From Cronobacter dublinensis subsp. dublinensis LMG 23823 (GTDB lineage: Bacteria > Pseudomonadota > Gammaproteobacteria > Enterobacterales > Enterobacteriaceae): a stretch of 64,000 nucleotides of DNA. Position numbers and translations under genes: made by a program. Each line of letters starts with the position of its first letter. The first letter of the stretch is position 1. The stretch lies in the NCBI RefSeq assembly GCF_001277235.1, contig NZ_CP012266.1:3596001-3660000 (forward strand), given 5' to 3'. Below the pieces are notes generated by a model that made no database searches, had not been told where the DNA came from, and was given only the letters and a program-made list of their open reading frames with translations. This document shows positions 1-10,409 of the stretch, piece after piece.

Positions 1-554
1 TCGCGCCCGGCTTTCCCCGGCTGCGGCCCGCTGGCGGCAGGCGGCACCTGTTTATCCAGTTCGCCCTTGTTGTAATCCTCAAGAAGCGCCAGTAGTGGAT
101 CCTGCTCGTTGTCGCCGTTAGCTGGGTAGAGATCGATAACCAGACGCTCGCGAAACTCCGCCACCGGCGCCAGCGCGAACAGGTGCGGCGTGACGTTCTT
201 TTTCAGTTCAAACACCATGCGCACGGTTTTCGGATCGAACTGGCCGACACGGGCGGACTTAATAAAAGGATCGTCGACGCGGATCTGATTGCCCATGCCT
301 TTCAGCACCGCGTTCAGGTTGACGCCTTCCAGGTCCACGACGATGCGCTCCGGGTTGCTCAGCGCAAACTGGCGATACTTCAGCACACGGTTAGATTCCA
401 GCGTCACGCGGGTATAGGCGGAAGCAGGCCAGACGCGCACCGCGATGACCTGGCCCGACGCGGCCAGGCCTGCCTGACTGACGCTTAATAACCACATCGC
501 CCCTGCGCCCTGCAACAGCTGGCGACGACTAAAAAGATGACTGGAACCTGACAT
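1..554 (-). CDS. amiC: N-acetylmuramoyl-L-alanine amidase AmiC, N-terminal part (cut by window edge)
   Basis: AmiC is a periplasmic zinc amidase that cleaves septal murein during daughter-cell separation. About 184 N-terminal residues are visible; the catalytic amidase domain lies outside the window. The start at 554 gives a twin-arginine signal (SRRQLLQG near residues 9-16) followed by a hydrophobic stretch ending in GLAA, as expected because AmiC is exported by Tat. The rest is the AMIN septal-targeting domain and the start of a proline-rich linker (KQVPPAASGPQPGKAG). It is divergent from argA. The actS gene in this window encodes a known activator of these amidases. Confidence 0.95.
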   Translation of the reverse strand, partial: MSGSSHLFSRRQLLQGAGAMWLLSVSQAGLAASGQVIAVRVWPASAYTRVTLESNRVLKYRQFALSNPERIVVDLEGVNLNAVLKGMGNQIRVDDPFIKSARVGQFDPKTVRMVFELKKNVTPHLFALAPVAEFRERLVIDLYPANGDNEQDPLLALLEDYNKGELDKQVPPAASGPQPGKAGR

Positions 555-729
555 GCCACTCCCGAGCATTAATGCGAATAAATCAAATTACGACCAAAAT
601 GGCCAAAAACTTTAGCGAATGGTGTCGGAACTGTCATCTATAAAAGGGTAAACAATTGCCTTTCGGCAAAGGTCTTCGCGTTAATGACGCGATGCCGCCA
701 TAAAATTGCCACTTGCGCATGGGATAATA

Positions 730-768
730 AAAGAATAAAAATACACAAATTACGAATAAACATTCACT
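730..768 (+). promoter_or_regulatory. Tandem ARG box (ArgR operator) upstream of argA
   Basis: Two ArgR-type half-palindromes sit just before argA. The downstream box is centred at 759.5 (GAAT-4 bp-ATTC, 754-765). The upstream one is weaker and centred at 738.5 (GAAT-4 bp-ATAC, 733-744). Their centres are 21 bp apart, the spacing of two 18-bp boxes with a 3-bp gap that hexameric ArgR prefers. Arginine repression of argA is established in enterobacteria; binding here is inferred from sequence. Confidence 0.75.
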
Positions 769-781
769 GAGAGGTTTTGCC

Positions 782-2113
782 GTGGTGAAGGAACGTCGAA
801 CCGAACTGGTCCAGGGATTCCGCCATTCTGTTCCCTATATTAATGCCCATCGGGGTAAAACGTTTGTCATTATGCTTGGCGGCGAAGCCATTGAGCACGA
901 AAATTTTTCCAGTATCGTCAACGACATCGGGCTGCTCCACAGCCTCGGCATCCGTCTGGTGGTGGTCTATGGCGCGCGTCCGCAAATAGACGCCAATCTC
1001 GCCGAGCACCACCACGAGCCGGTCTACCACAAGCATACGCGCGTCACCGACGCGAAAACGCTGGAACTGGTCAAACAGGCCGCCGGGCTGTTGCAGCTGG
1101 ACATTACCGCTCGCCTGTCGATGAGCCTCGGCAACACGCCGCTTCAGGGCGCGCATATAAATGTGGTGAGCGGCAACTTTATTATCGCGCAGCCGCTCGG
1201 CGTGGATGACGGCGTCGATTACTGCCACAGCGGGCGCATTCGCCGTATTGATGAAGATGCTATCCATCGCCAGCTCGACAGCGGAGCTATTGTGCTGCTG
1301 GGCCCGGTGGCGGTATCGGTGACCGGCGAGAGTTTCAACCTGACCTCTGAAGAAGTCGCGACCCAGCTCGCCATCAAGCTGAAGGCCGAGAAAATGATCG
1401 GCTTCTGTTCATCGCAGGGCGTGATGAACGAGGACGGCGATATTATTTCTGAGCTCTTTCCAAACGAGGCGCAGACGCGTCTCGACACGCTCGAAGCTGG
1501 CGGTGACTATCATTCCGGCACCGTGCGCTTCCTGCGCGGCGCGGTGAAAGCCTGCCGTAGCGGCGTGCGCCGCTGCCACTTGATAAGTTACCAGGAAGAT
1601 GGCGCGCTGCTGCAGGAGCTCTTTTCCCGCGACGGCATCGGCACCCAGATTGTCATGGAGAGCGCCGAGCAGATCCGCCGCGCCACCATTAATGACATCG
1701 GCGGCATTCTGGAGCTTATCCGCCCGCTGGAGCAGCAGGGCATTCTGGTGCGCCGCTCGCGCGAGCAACTGGAGATGGAGATCGATAAGTTCACCATCAT
1801 CCAGCGTGACAACCTGACCATCGCCTGCGCCGCGCTCTATCCGTTCCCGGAAGAGAAAATCGGCGAAATGGCCTGCGTGGCGGTACATCCCGACTATCGC
1901 AGTTCGGCGCGCGGCGAAGTGCTCCTGCAACGCATCGCAAGCCAGGCGAAACAGATGGGTTTATCGAAACTGTTTGTGCTGACGACCCGCAGCATCCACT
2001 GGTTCCAGGAGCGCGGTTTCGCGCCGGTCGATATCGATCTGCTGCCTGAAAGCAAAAAGCAGATGTACAACTACCAGCGCCGCTCGAAAGTACTCATGGC
2101 CGACTTAACCTGA
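782..2113 (+). CDS. argA: N-acetylglutamate synthase ArgA
   Basis: Catalyses the first step of arginine synthesis, transferring acetyl from acetyl-CoA to the amino group of glutamate. The 443-residue length equals that of E. coli ArgA and the sequences align end to end. Residues 1 to about 290 form the amino-acid-kinase-like domain that binds arginine for feedback inhibition (motifs VIMLGGEA and VVVYGARPQID). The C-terminal part from about residue 296 is a GNAT acetyltransferase domain (VAVHPDYRSSARGEVLL). The start is GTG at 782, followed by a second GTG, as in E. coli. The gene stands alone, with an ARG box upstream and a hairpin downstream. Confidence 0.97.
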   Translation: MVKERRTELVQGFRHSVPYINAHRGKTFVIMLGGEAIEHENFSSIVNDIGLLHSLGIRLVVVYGARPQIDANLAEHHHEPVYHKHTRVTDAKTLELVKQAAGLLQLDITARLSMSLGNTPLQGAHINVVSGNFIIAQPLGVDDGVDYCHSGRIRRIDEDAIHRQLDSGAIVLLGPVAVSVTGESFNLTSEEVATQLAIKLKAEKMIGFCSSQGVMNEDGDIISELFPNEAQTRLDTLEAGGDYHSGTVRFLRGAVKACRSGVRRCHLISYQEDGALLQELFSRDGIGTQIVMESAEQIRRATINDIGGILELIRPLEQQGILVRRSREQLEMEIDKFTIIQRDNLTIACAALYPFPEEKIGEMACVAVHPDYRSSARGEVLLQRIASQAKQMGLSKLFVLTTRSIHWFQERGFAPVDIDLLPESKKQMYNYQRRSKVLMADLT

Positions 2114-2125
2114 CGACGCCGCTCC

Positions 2126-2155
2126 CGCGGCCGGGCCATTGCCGGGCCGCGTTTT
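2126..2155 (+). terminator. GC-rich hairpin between argA and recD
   Basis: Arms CGCGGCC (2126-2132) and GGCCGCG (2145-2151) pair around an imperfect loop and are followed by GTTTTC. It lies between the convergent ends of argA and recD, so it probably ends argA transcription. The T run is short, so efficiency is uncertain. Confidence 0.5.
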
Positions 2156-3985
2156 CTATGCAAAACAGGCCATCAGCCCGCTGCGCCGCTCGGTTCGTGT
2201 GGCGATAGCCATTTCCAGCACCCGGTCATCGGCATATAGCGACAAGCGCCGCCGCGCGCGGGTTATCGCCGTGTAGACCAGCTCCCGCGTCACCACAGGC
2301 GCGAACTGCCCTGGCAGGATCAGCGCTGCATGGTCGAACTCCGATCCCTGCGATTTATGTACCGTCATCGCCCAGGCGGTGTCGTTATCCGGCAGGCGGC
2401 TCGGCACCACGGGCTTCAGTTTGCCGCCCGGCATCGGAAACCAGACGCGTAACCCCTCGCCACGATCCAGCGCCACACCAATATCGCCATTAAACAGCCC
2501 CAGCGCGCTGTCGTTGCGCGAAATCATCACCGGCCGCCCCTCATACCAGCGTGACAGCGGCGTGCGGCGAATAATGCGCCGCTGCGCCAGCGCGTGTTCG
2601 ATGCGCTCATTTAGCCCCGCGACGCCGAACGGCCCTTCGCGTAACGCGCACAACATCTGGAATTCGCTGAAGGCAGCGAGGATCGCGTGCGGCTCGGCCT
2701 GCTCACGCAGCAACGTTAAAAAACGCGCATACCCTGCCAGCGTCTCGTCAATCATCTGTGCGTAGTCGTCATTTCCTGCAAGCGTTTTGCAGGCGATATC
2801 GTCAAAGCCGCGGCCAAACGTTTCTCTCGCGGCGCGATGATCGCTGCGGTTGACCGCAAACGCGAGCTGCCCGATCCCGGAGTCGCTGCCGAAGCGATAG
2901 CTCTTTTGCAGCAGGCACAGACAGTCGCGTAGCGCGCCCGCCGGATGCGGTTCGCCGCCGCGGATGTCGCAGCCAGTAATGCGGGCAAGCTCGGCTGCGC
3001 GTTCTGCGGTAAAGCCATGATTAACGTAGTGACAGATATCGCCAAGCACCGCGCCCGCTTCCACGGAGGCGAGCTGGTCGCGATCGCCTAAAAAAATGAC
3101 CCGCGCGTGTTCCGGCAGGGCCGCGATAAGCCGCGCCATCATCGGCAGGTCGATCATTGAGGCTTCATCTACCACCAGCACGTCCAGATGCAGCGGATTG
3201 CCTTCATGGTAACGCAACCGCTGGCTGCCCGGCTGCGCACCTAACAGGCGATGCAGCGTGCTGGCCTCTTCCGGCAGCGCGCTCTTTTGCTCGTCGCTCA
3301 ACGGCAAACGACGCAGCGCTGCGCCGAGCGACTCCGTCAGGCGCGCCGCCGCTTTGCCGGTCGGCGCTGCGAGACGAATACGCGGCAGCTTGTCGCCAGA
3401 CAGCTGTACCATCGCCGCCAGCAGTTTGGCGACCGTCGTGGTTTTGCCGGTGCCCGGCCCGCCGGAAATCACGGAGATGCGCCGGGTCAGCGCTACGGCA
3501 GCCGCCACTTTCTGCCAGTCCACTTCATCGCCAGACGCGCCAAAAAGCGCCTCCAGCACCGCGCTCAGGCGCGCTTCATCCTGCGCAATACTGTGGTTGC
3601 GCTCGCGGAAAAACGCCGCGACCGCCATCTCGTGCCGCCACATACGGTTAAGGTACAAACGCTCGCCGATGAGTTTCAGCGGGGTCGGCTCGTCGCCCTC
3701 GCTCACCGCGGGCGAGGCGAGCAGCAAAGCGCGCCACGACGTCGGATTGCCCGCCGCCGCAAACAGCTGCTGCGCCATCTCATCATGACGTCCGGCAAAG
3801 CAGTGCGCGCATAACCGCGAGACGGGCAGGCAGACGTGCCCTTCCCCTGCGTCGCGGCTAACCAGCGCGGCAGCCAGCATCACCGCGGGTTCGTCGTCGC
3901 TTGCCACCATCATCGCGAACTGCGCATCCAGCGGACGCAGCAGTTTCAGCACAACGGCCTGCTGGATCAGTTGATGCATTTTCAT
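2156..3985 (-). CDS. recD: Exodeoxyribonuclease V alpha chain RecD
   Basis: RecD is the fast 5'-to-3' helicase motor of RecBCD, which processes double-strand breaks and degrades DNA until it meets Chi. The 609-residue product matches the E. coli length (608). It has a Walker A motif GGPGTGKTTT near residue 175, a DEAS Walker B-type motif in VLVVDEASMIDL, and the C-terminal helicase motif TVHKSQGSEFDH. Its start overlaps the recB stop by 4 bp, so the two are translationally coupled. It is the last gene of the ptrA-recB-recD unit. Confidence 0.97.
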   Translation of the reverse strand: MKMHQLIQQAVVLKLLRPLDAQFAMMVASDDEPAVMLAAALVSRDAGEGHVCLPVSRLCAHCFAGRHDEMAQQLFAAAGNPTSWRALLLASPAVSEGDEPTPLKLIGERLYLNRMWRHEMAVAAFFRERNHSIAQDEARLSAVLEALFGASGDEVDWQKVAAAVALTRRISVISGGPGTGKTTTVAKLLAAMVQLSGDKLPRIRLAAPTGKAAARLTESLGAALRRLPLSDEQKSALPEEASTLHRLLGAQPGSQRLRYHEGNPLHLDVLVVDEASMIDLPMMARLIAALPEHARVIFLGDRDQLASVEAGAVLGDICHYVNHGFTAERAAELARITGCDIRGGEPHPAGALRDCLCLLQKSYRFGSDSGIGQLAFAVNRSDHRAARETFGRGFDDIACKTLAGNDDYAQMIDETLAGYARFLTLLREQAEPHAILAAFSEFQMLCALREGPFGVAGLNERIEHALAQRRIIRRTPLSRWYEGRPVMISRNDSALGLFNGDIGVALDRGEGLRVWFPMPGGKLKPVVPSRLPDNDTAWAMTVHKSQGSEFDHAALILPGQFAPVVTRELVYTAITRARRRLSLYADDRVLEMAIATRTERRSGLMACFA

Positions 3986-6900
3986 GTCGCGTTCTCCTCC
4001 ACGCCGGCGAACAGGGCGTCCATTGCCGTCACCAGCGCCTGCGCAGGGCGTGCGGTAAAGATGCCCTGGCTGGCGTCCTCTCCCGTGACGCCGCGCAAAA
4101 ACAGATAAATCACGCCACCGAAGTGGCGCTGATAATCGTAATCCGGCAGGCGATGGCGTAAATAGCGGTGCAGCGCCAGCGTATAAAGCTGGTATTGCAG
4201 ATCGTAGCGGTGCGTCTGCATCACCTGCGCCATCGCCTCGCGGGTATAGGCTTGCGGGCTGTCGCCCAGCCAGTTGGATTTATAATCCAGCAGGTAATAC
4301 CGCCCCTGCCAGCGGAAAACAAGGTCGATAAAGCCTTTAAGCATGCCGCGCACCTGACGGAAATCGAGCGGCGGACACTGCGCTGAGAGCGAGTCGTGCT
4401 TGCGGATAAGCGCATCCAGCGCCTCCGGGCGCAACGCGGCATCAATCGGCACGTAAAACTCCAGCTCCACCTGCTTATCTTTCGCGTCCAGCTGATTGAG
4501 CGACACGCCGGTGTCATTCAGCGGCGCGCGCAACACATCGTCTATCCAGCGGCACAGCACCGGCTGCCAGGTTTCATCGAAACCGCCGAGCTGTAGCTGT
4601 TGCGCCACCCATTCCGGTGCCACCGGCTGGGTAAAATCGATTTCCTCAAAGAGGCTGTGCAGGAAAGTCCCCGGCGACGCACCGCGCGGAAACGTATGCG
4701 GCGACATCACCGGTTCGTCAGGCACCTCGCGTGCGCCCGCGCCGTCGAGATCCAGTTTTGGCAGCAAGTCCAGCGCGCGCGCCGCGCCATGCTGTTGCAG
4801 CCCCGAGTAACTGGTGACGCGCCACTCATCGGCGATACGCCGCTGCAACGCGCGCGCGGCAAGCGTCGGCGGCGACGATTCCGGCGGCATCCAGGGCGTA
4901 TTGTCAGGCGCGCCGGGGATCTCCAGCACAATATTGGTATCGCACAGCGCATCCAGACAGCGGCGCAGGCCATTCGCATCCAGCGCCTCGCCCTGTTGTA
5001 TCAGCCTGCCAAGGGCGCTGCGATGAAGGTCGGTTTCGCCCTCTTTCGCGCCGCGCCGACGAAACAGCGGCGCTACGCCAAGGCTGCAATGCCAAATGGA
5101 GCGCGTCAGCGCCACGTAGAGCAGGCGTAAATCCTCCGCCAGACGCTCCATCTCGGCGAGCTCCAGGCTCTCTTCGGCATTGCTGAGATCGAGCATGGGC
5201 GCGAACGTGTCGCGATCGTGGTAAAACGCTTGGCGCTGTTCGCGAAAGTCAGCGATAAACGGCAGCCACACCAGTGGATATTCCAGGCCTTTGGATTTAT
5301 GGATAGTCACCACCTGCACCAGGTGTTTGTCGCTTTCCAGCCGCAGTTGCTGGCTGGAGGCGTTGGCGTCCGGCTCGGCGATATGCTGCGCCAGCCACCG
5401 CACCAGCGCGTATTCACTGTCTGCCTGCGCGGAAGCCTCCTGCAGTAATTCGCTCAGGTGGAGAATATCCGTCAGGCGGCGTTCGCCGCCCGGCGTGGCC
5501 AGCAGGTTTTCCGCGACATGGCGGTGCGTCATCAGCGCGCGCAGCATCGGCATCACGCCGCGCCGCAGCCAGATCTGCCGGTAGCCGTCAAACTCCTCTA
5601 CCAGCGCATCCCAGGCGCTTTCATCTTCATTCAGCGCCTCAATCGCAGGCGCATCCAGCCCCAGCATGCTTGCCGCCAGCGCGCTGCGCAGCCGCGTTTC
5701 GACCTCCGGCGCCAGTACCGCCTGTAGCAGCCAGAGCATCTCCAGCGCCTCCTGGGTGGCAAACACGCTGTCGCGATTAGAGAGATAGACGGAAGGGATA
5801 TTGAGCGCGTTCAGGGCCTCACGCACCAGATTCGCCTCAATGCGGTTACGCACCAGCACCGTGATATCTGACGCCTGGACAGGGCGAGCCCGATCGTCGC
5901 GCCACAGCAGCGCCTCGCCCTTCATCCCCGCGCTTAGCCAGTCGCGGATCTGCTGGGCGCAGACGCGTGCCATAGTTTGTTGGTAATCACTTACTCCTGC
6001 GCCATCGCCCTCCATGAGCCAGAGCTTCATGGCAGGCTGCGCTTTTCCCGCAAAAGTAAAGCGCAGCGACTGGTTACGCGGCGCGGGCTTCACCGCCAGG
6101 AACGGAATATCGCGAAACATAAACGCGTTATCCATCTGGCTGAAAATGCGGTTTACGCTCTCCACCATACCCGGTGCCGAACGCCAGTTGGTATCAAGCG
6201 TATAGTGAGCGTTTACTTCGCCGCGAGCCCGCATGTAAGTAAAAATATCCGCGCCGCGAAACGCGTAAATCGCCTGTTTGGGGTCGCCAATCAGGAGCAA
6301 CGTGGTGTCAGCCTGGCCAAGCCAGATGCGACGGAAAATACGATACTGCTGCGGGTCGGTATCCTGAAATTCATCAATCATCGCGGCCGGGTAACGCGCG
6401 CGGATAGCCGCCGCCAGCGCCTCGCCGCCCGGCTTATGCAGCGCCTCGTCAAGGCGGCTTAGCATATCGTCAAACCCTAACTCGCCGCGGCGGCGTTTTT
6501 CCTGCGCGACGGTGTAGCGGATCTCCGCCATCGCTCTGGCAATCAGCAAATCGCGGATAGTAAACGGCTCGGCCAGCAGCGCGTCGATCGCCTCAAACAC
6601 CGCATGGCGCGGCGCCTCGCCCTTTTTGGTCTTTTCAAGCAGCATTTGCTGGGCGAATTTTTCAAGCGCGCCTGGTAATTGCCAACTGGTCGTTTCTTCC
6701 TGGGCCCAGGCGGAAACCTGATCGAGCCAGGCGGGCAGATAGCGGCTGCTGTAGCTGCGTTTATCCACGCCTGAATTCTGTATCAGCGCGGCCAGCTCTG
6801 CGGCGTTTTCGCGCCAGAGCGCTTTTACCTCATCAATACGCGCAATCGCCTTTTCGTAGCGCTTTTCAATCGTTTCATCATCCGGCGGCGGCGCTTTTAT

Positions 6901-7524
6901 CTTTGGCGCTTCGCCATGCAGGAAGCTGTTCACATCACGCAGTAGCGATTCAGGCCCGTCCCACTGCTCGCAAACGACGCGCGCCAGCGGTTTAGCGAGC
7001 GGGTAACAATGACGACGCCAGAAATCGGCGCAGGCCTGATAGCGCAGCAGCGACTCATCTTCAATCAACTGCTGTTCAAACGGCATGCCGGATTCGAACG
7101 CGTTAAGGCTCAACATCCGCTGGCAGAAGCCGTGAATGGTAAAAATTGCCGCTTCGTCTATCTGCCGCTCCGCGAGCAACAGCGTGCGGGCAGCAAGCGG
7201 TTTATCCGCAATATCGTCCAGCAGCCGCTGATAGAGCGGATCGTCGGTACGCTCGCGCAGGCAGGCCACGCGCAGCTCATGGATGTTGCTGCGAATACGC
7301 CCGCGCAGCTCCTCCGTCGCGGCCTCGGTGAAGGTCACGACCAGCAGTTCCTCCACCGTTAGCGAACGCGGGTAAGCGGCCTCACCACCGAGCCCTAACA
7401 GCAGACGCAGATACAGCGCTGCGATGGTATAGGTTTTCCCGGTGCCGGCAGAGGCTTCTATCAGCCGCTCGCCCGTTAAGGGCAAGCGGAGCGGGTCAAG
7501 GGACGCGGCGGGCTCGTCGGTCAT
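3982..7524 (-). CDS. recB: Exodeoxyribonuclease V beta chain RecB
   Basis: RecB is the 3'-to-5' helicase and only nuclease of RecBCD; it also loads RecA after Chi recognition. The 1180-residue protein has the UvrD/Rep-type Walker A motif (ASAGTGKTYT, residues about 22-31), the DEFQDTDPQQ helicase motif and VVTIHKSKGLEYP. The C-terminal nuclease motif LLDYKSNWLG places Asp and Lys at 1080 and 1082, the same numbers as the E. coli catalytic residues. The start overlaps the ptrA stop by 4 bp. Confidence 0.98.
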   Translation of the reverse strand: MTDEPAASLDPLRLPLTGERLIEASAGTGKTYTIAALYLRLLLGLGGEAAYPRSLTVEELLVVTFTEAATEELRGRIRSNIHELRVACLRERTDDPLYQRLLDDIADKPLAARTLLLAERQIDEAAIFTIHGFCQRMLSLNAFESGMPFEQQLIEDESLLRYQACADFWRRHCYPLAKPLARVVCEQWDGPESLLRDVNSFLHGEAPKIKAPPPDDETIEKRYEKAIARIDEVKALWRENAAELAALIQNSGVDKRSYSSRYLPAWLDQVSAWAQEETTSWQLPGALEKFAQQMLLEKTKKGEAPRHAVFEAIDALLAEPFTIRDLLIARAMAEIRYTVAQEKRRRGELGFDDMLSRLDEALHKPGGEALAAAIRARYPAAMIDEFQDTDPQQYRIFRRIWLGQADTTLLLIGDPKQAIYAFRGADIFTYMRARGEVNAHYTLDTNWRSAPGMVESVNRIFSQMDNAFMFRDIPFLAVKPAPRNQSLRFTFAGKAQPAMKLWLMEGDGAGVSDYQQTMARVCAQQIRDWLSAGMKGEALLWRDDRARPVQASDITVLVRNRIEANLVREALNALNIPSVYLSNRDSVFATQEALEMLWLLQAVLAPEVETRLRSALAASMLGLDAPAIEALNEDESAWDALVEEFDGYRQIWLRRGVMPMLRALMTHRHVAENLLATPGGERRLTDILHLSELLQEASAQADSEYALVRWLAQHIAEPDANASSQQLRLESDKHLVQVVTIHKSKGLEYPLVWLPFIADFREQRQAFYHDRDTFAPMLDLSNAEESLELAEMERLAEDLRLLYVALTRSIWHCSLGVAPLFRRRGAKEGETDLHRSALGRLIQQGEALDANGLRRCLDALCDTNIVLEIPGAPDNTPWMPPESSPPTLAARALQRRIADEWRVTSYSGLQQHGAARALDLLPKLDLDGAGAREVPDEPVMSPHTFPRGASPGTFLHSLFEEIDFTQPVAPEWVAQQLQLGGFDETWQPVLCRWIDDVLRAPLNDTGVSLNQLDAKDKQVELEFYVPIDAALRPEALDALIRKHDSLSAQCPPLDFRQVRGMLKGFIDLVFRWQGRYYLLDYKSNWLGDSPQAYTREAMAQVMQTHRYDLQYQLYTLALHRYLRHRLPDYDYQRHFGGVIYLFLRGVTGEDASQGIFTARPAQALVTAMDALFAGVEENAT

Positions 7525-10409
7525 TGCGTATTACTCAAAAGCGGTAAGGATTGTTGCAGGGTGCTGACGCTTTGATAAACCGGCCATCCTTCAGGCGCGG
7601 CATAATGGGCCTGCGCGCTCTGACTCCCGGAGACCTGCGAGAGGATTGTCATGCCCTGTCGGGCAAGCACAGCCTGGTGGAAAAAATCGGCCAGTTTTTG
7701 CGGCGTCAGCTGTTTGATTTCGGCGACAACTTTATCACGAGAATCGAATTTTAAATTATCCCGGTCGAAGTCTTTGCTGACCTGCGACGCCTCTTCGCCC
7801 AACGTCTGCGGGGCCTGAAGCATGTCATTGATGATGCTTTGCTGAATATGCGCAAAATCCTGCGCGTTCAGCGAGCGTAATCGAGACTCCACCTCCGGGA
7901 AAAAGGCCTGATAGCGCTTCCAGAGGAAATCGGGCTGTTTTTCACTGCTTTGTAGCAGGAAGCCAATCCCCCACTGACGCCCTACCGGCATCGGGAAGGC
8001 AAAAACGGCATAGCCCAGCTGCTCCTGAGTACGCAGCTGATTATAAAACCAGGGCGAAATAATCTGGCCCAGCATGGCGCTACAGGCGGTGCTGGTCGCC
8101 TCGTTATACCCGACCGGCACAAACAGCGCGGCCAGCGCGGAATCGGTACTGCTCCCGGCTTTGTTAAAAATGGCCTGCTGCGTTTTTTCCACGCTGACAT
8201 CTTTAGTGCGCGTCCAGCTTTTCCCTTCGAGCCCAAGATGGCGTTTGGCATCCTGCGCAAAATTCTTCACCTGCTCAGGCGACATATTACCCACGACTAA
8301 AAACTCCGCCCGGGCGTGCGTTTTGAGGCGGTCACGATAGGCAAGGATCTCCTCAAGCGTGATATCAGGCAGCAGTGCACGGCGCGCCTCGCGCTGGAAA
8401 TAAGGCACCTGTGAAACCATCTGCACCGGCATGATAGCCTGGTCGTAAGCTTTGCCTTTCTCGGCGGAGTCCAGCATCTGCTTGTACCAGGATTTGGCCT
8501 GCGCCAGTTGCTCCTGCGTCGGTTCATAGCTGAAGTAGCCATCCAGCAGCGTCAGAAACAGCTTACGCAAATGCTGGGTGTAGCCGTTCGCGCTGATCAT
8601 CAGCCCACTGTTAGCGCTGCTGGAAAAGCCGATACCGCCGACTGACGCCTGATTGCTCAGTTGATCGAGCGCCAGGCCAGCGAGGTAGTCATTAAGCGCA
8701 AATAGCACCTGATTTTTCGCGCTATTCATTGCCTCTTCGTTACGCAGCACCAGCGTGATATCCGCTCTCGGTTCGTTTGCGAAATAGCGGCTTGGCATAT
8801 AGAGCGCGCGCAGAGCAGGCTCCGAAACCAGCAGTTGCGGGTGCGAATATGGCTTTTGCGGCTTAATCAGGCTGAAATCGCTCGGAATATAAGGATTAGG
8901 CGCAGGAAGCGTGAGCGCAATCTGCTGACCCAGCGTCTGCCACTGTTGTAGCGTGGCGGTCGGGATTTTCTCGACCTGATAAGGCGCCTCAACAAAATAG
9001 GCTTTTTTATTGTGCGGCTCGTCCGGGCTGATATACCAGATGCGCGCGTTTTCCGGCGTCATCATCGCAAGGCGTGATTTCACCGCCTCAGGATCGAACT
9101 GGTCGGCAATATTGACGACATCCAGCGTATGCTCAACCGGCACGCGCAGCATGCTGTCCGCCAGCCACTCGACATAGTTCATATCGCGCGTGATGGAGGG
9201 GTAACGGAAATCGAGATCCAGCACATGTGACAGCTCGGTGAAGTAGCGCTTGTCGATGCCCTTGTCACGTAATGTCCCGAGATAGCGGAAAACAGCGGCT
9301 ACGACTTCATCGCGCTGCGCGAGGCCTTTATCAGTCAGCGATACCGAAATCACCATAACGCCGCTGTTACCGGCCACGACCGGATCGGAGTCAGCTCTGA
9401 CACTTTCGGCGAGCCCCTCTTTTTGCAGCCAGTCGGACAGCGTGCCGGGGCTGCGGTTGCCAATCATATAGCTGATGAGCTCATCAGTTTTGCTGCGAAA
9501 CTTATCGCTGTTGTTTTCAATGCGAAACTCGACGCGCAACGCCTTAAGGGGTTGTACCGGCACGTAATGAATAAAAATGCCCTGCTGTGCGGGTGTCACG
9601 ACAGGCGTAGTGACCTGTGGCGCCGCCAGATTTTTATTCGGCACGCGCCCCCATGTGGCTGCCGCCATACGCGCCAGCTCCGGCAACGGACGGTTACTGT
9701 AGACGACCGCTTTCATAAGATTGGCGGAGTAGTATTTATCGCGAAAGTCCACCAGCGCCTGGTGCAGCGGGCTGCCCGGTTTGTCGCGTAGCGTCTCCAG
9801 ATTGCCGCCGGAGAAACGCGAGCCGGGATGCGCCGGGTTTAGCGTTTCGGCGCTCACCTGCGCCATGCGCATGCCGTCGCGCGCACGGGCCATGGTTAAC
9901 TCCGCATTCACGGCGTTACGTTCGCGCTCAGCATAGGTTTTATCAAGCTTTGGCGCGGCGATGGCATCGGCGAGACGGTCCATCGCGCCCTCAAGCGCAT
10001 CGTTTTCGACTTCAAGATACCAGGCCGTGCGGTACGGCGCGGTACTGGCGTTATGGCTTCCGCCGTGCAGTTTGAGATATTCCGCCAGGCTGTCGGGCTC
10101 CGGATATTTTTGCGAGCCCATCAGCGTCATATGTTCGAGATAATGAGCAAGGCCCAGATGATCGTCGGGATCCTCAAGCGAGCCCACCGGCAGCACCAGC
10201 GCCGAGAGCGATTTTACGGCCTGCGGATCGGACACCAGTAATACCACCATGCCGTTGTCGAGCCGGATAGCCTGATATTCCCGGTTATCACGATCGCTTT
10301 TACGGATCGTGTCTTTCAGCGGTTGCCAGCCGGTATCGGCCTGAGACAACGGCGCCCAGAAGGCCATACAGATCAACAGTGCTTTGTACCAGTTACCACA
10401 TCCAGGCAT
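7521..10409 (-). CDS. ptrA: Protease III (pitrilysin) PtrA
   Basis: A periplasmic zinc metallopeptidase of family M16 that degrades small peptides such as insulin fragments. At 962 residues it equals E. coli PtrA. The inverted zinc motif HXXEH is HYLEH at residues 89-93, with the distal glutamate expected in ERNAVNAELTMA. A signal peptide of about 24 residues ends in APLSQA. The gene lies between recC and recB, an arrangement conserved in enterobacteria although PtrA has no known part in recombination. It starts about 100 bp after the recC stop. Confidence 0.97.
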   Translation of the reverse strand: MPGCGNWYKALLICMAFWAPLSQADTGWQPLKDTIRKSDRDNREYQAIRLDNGMVVLLVSDPQAVKSLSALVLPVGSLEDPDDHLGLAHYLEHMTLMGSQKYPEPDSLAEYLKLHGGSHNASTAPYRTAWYLEVENDALEGAMDRLADAIAAPKLDKTYAERERNAVNAELTMARARDGMRMAQVSAETLNPAHPGSRFSGGNLETLRDKPGSPLHQALVDFRDKYYSANLMKAVVYSNRPLPELARMAAATWGRVPNKNLAAPQVTTPVVTPAQQGIFIHYVPVQPLKALRVEFRIENNSDKFRSKTDELISYMIGNRSPGTLSDWLQKEGLAESVRADSDPVVAGNSGVMVISVSLTDKGLAQRDEVVAAVFRYLGTLRDKGIDKRYFTELSHVLDLDFRYPSITRDMNYVEWLADSMLRVPVEHTLDVVNIADQFDPEAVKSRLAMMTPENARIWYISPDEPHNKKAYFVEAPYQVEKIPTATLQQWQTLGQQIALTLPAPNPYIPSDFSLIKPQKPYSHPQLLVSEPALRALYMPSRYFANEPRADITLVLRNEEAMNSAKNQVLFALNDYLAGLALDQLSNQASVGGIGFSSSANSGLMISANGYTQHLRKLFLTLLDGYFSYEPTQEQLAQAKSWYKQMLDSAEKGKAYDQAIMPVQMVSQVPYFQREARRALLPDITLEEILAYRDRLKTHARAEFLVVGNMSPEQVKNFAQDAKRHLGLEGKSWTRTKDVSVEKTQQAIFNKAGSSTDSALAALFVPVGYNEATSTACSAMLGQIISPWFYNQLRTQEQLGYAVFAFPMPVGRQWGIGFLLQSSEKQPDFLWKRYQAFFPEVESRLRSLNAQDFAHIQQSIINDMLQAPQTLGEEASQVSKDFDRDNLKFDSRDKVVAEIKQLTPQKLADFFHQAVLARQGMTILSQVSGSQSAQAHYAAPEGWPVYQSVSTLQQSLPLLSNTQ

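Noticed and set aside
1409..1930. Long antisense frame (173 codons) inside argA, and similar long antisense frames in other GC-rich genes
   Set aside because: High G+C makes antisense frames long by chance; the sense genes have clear families.
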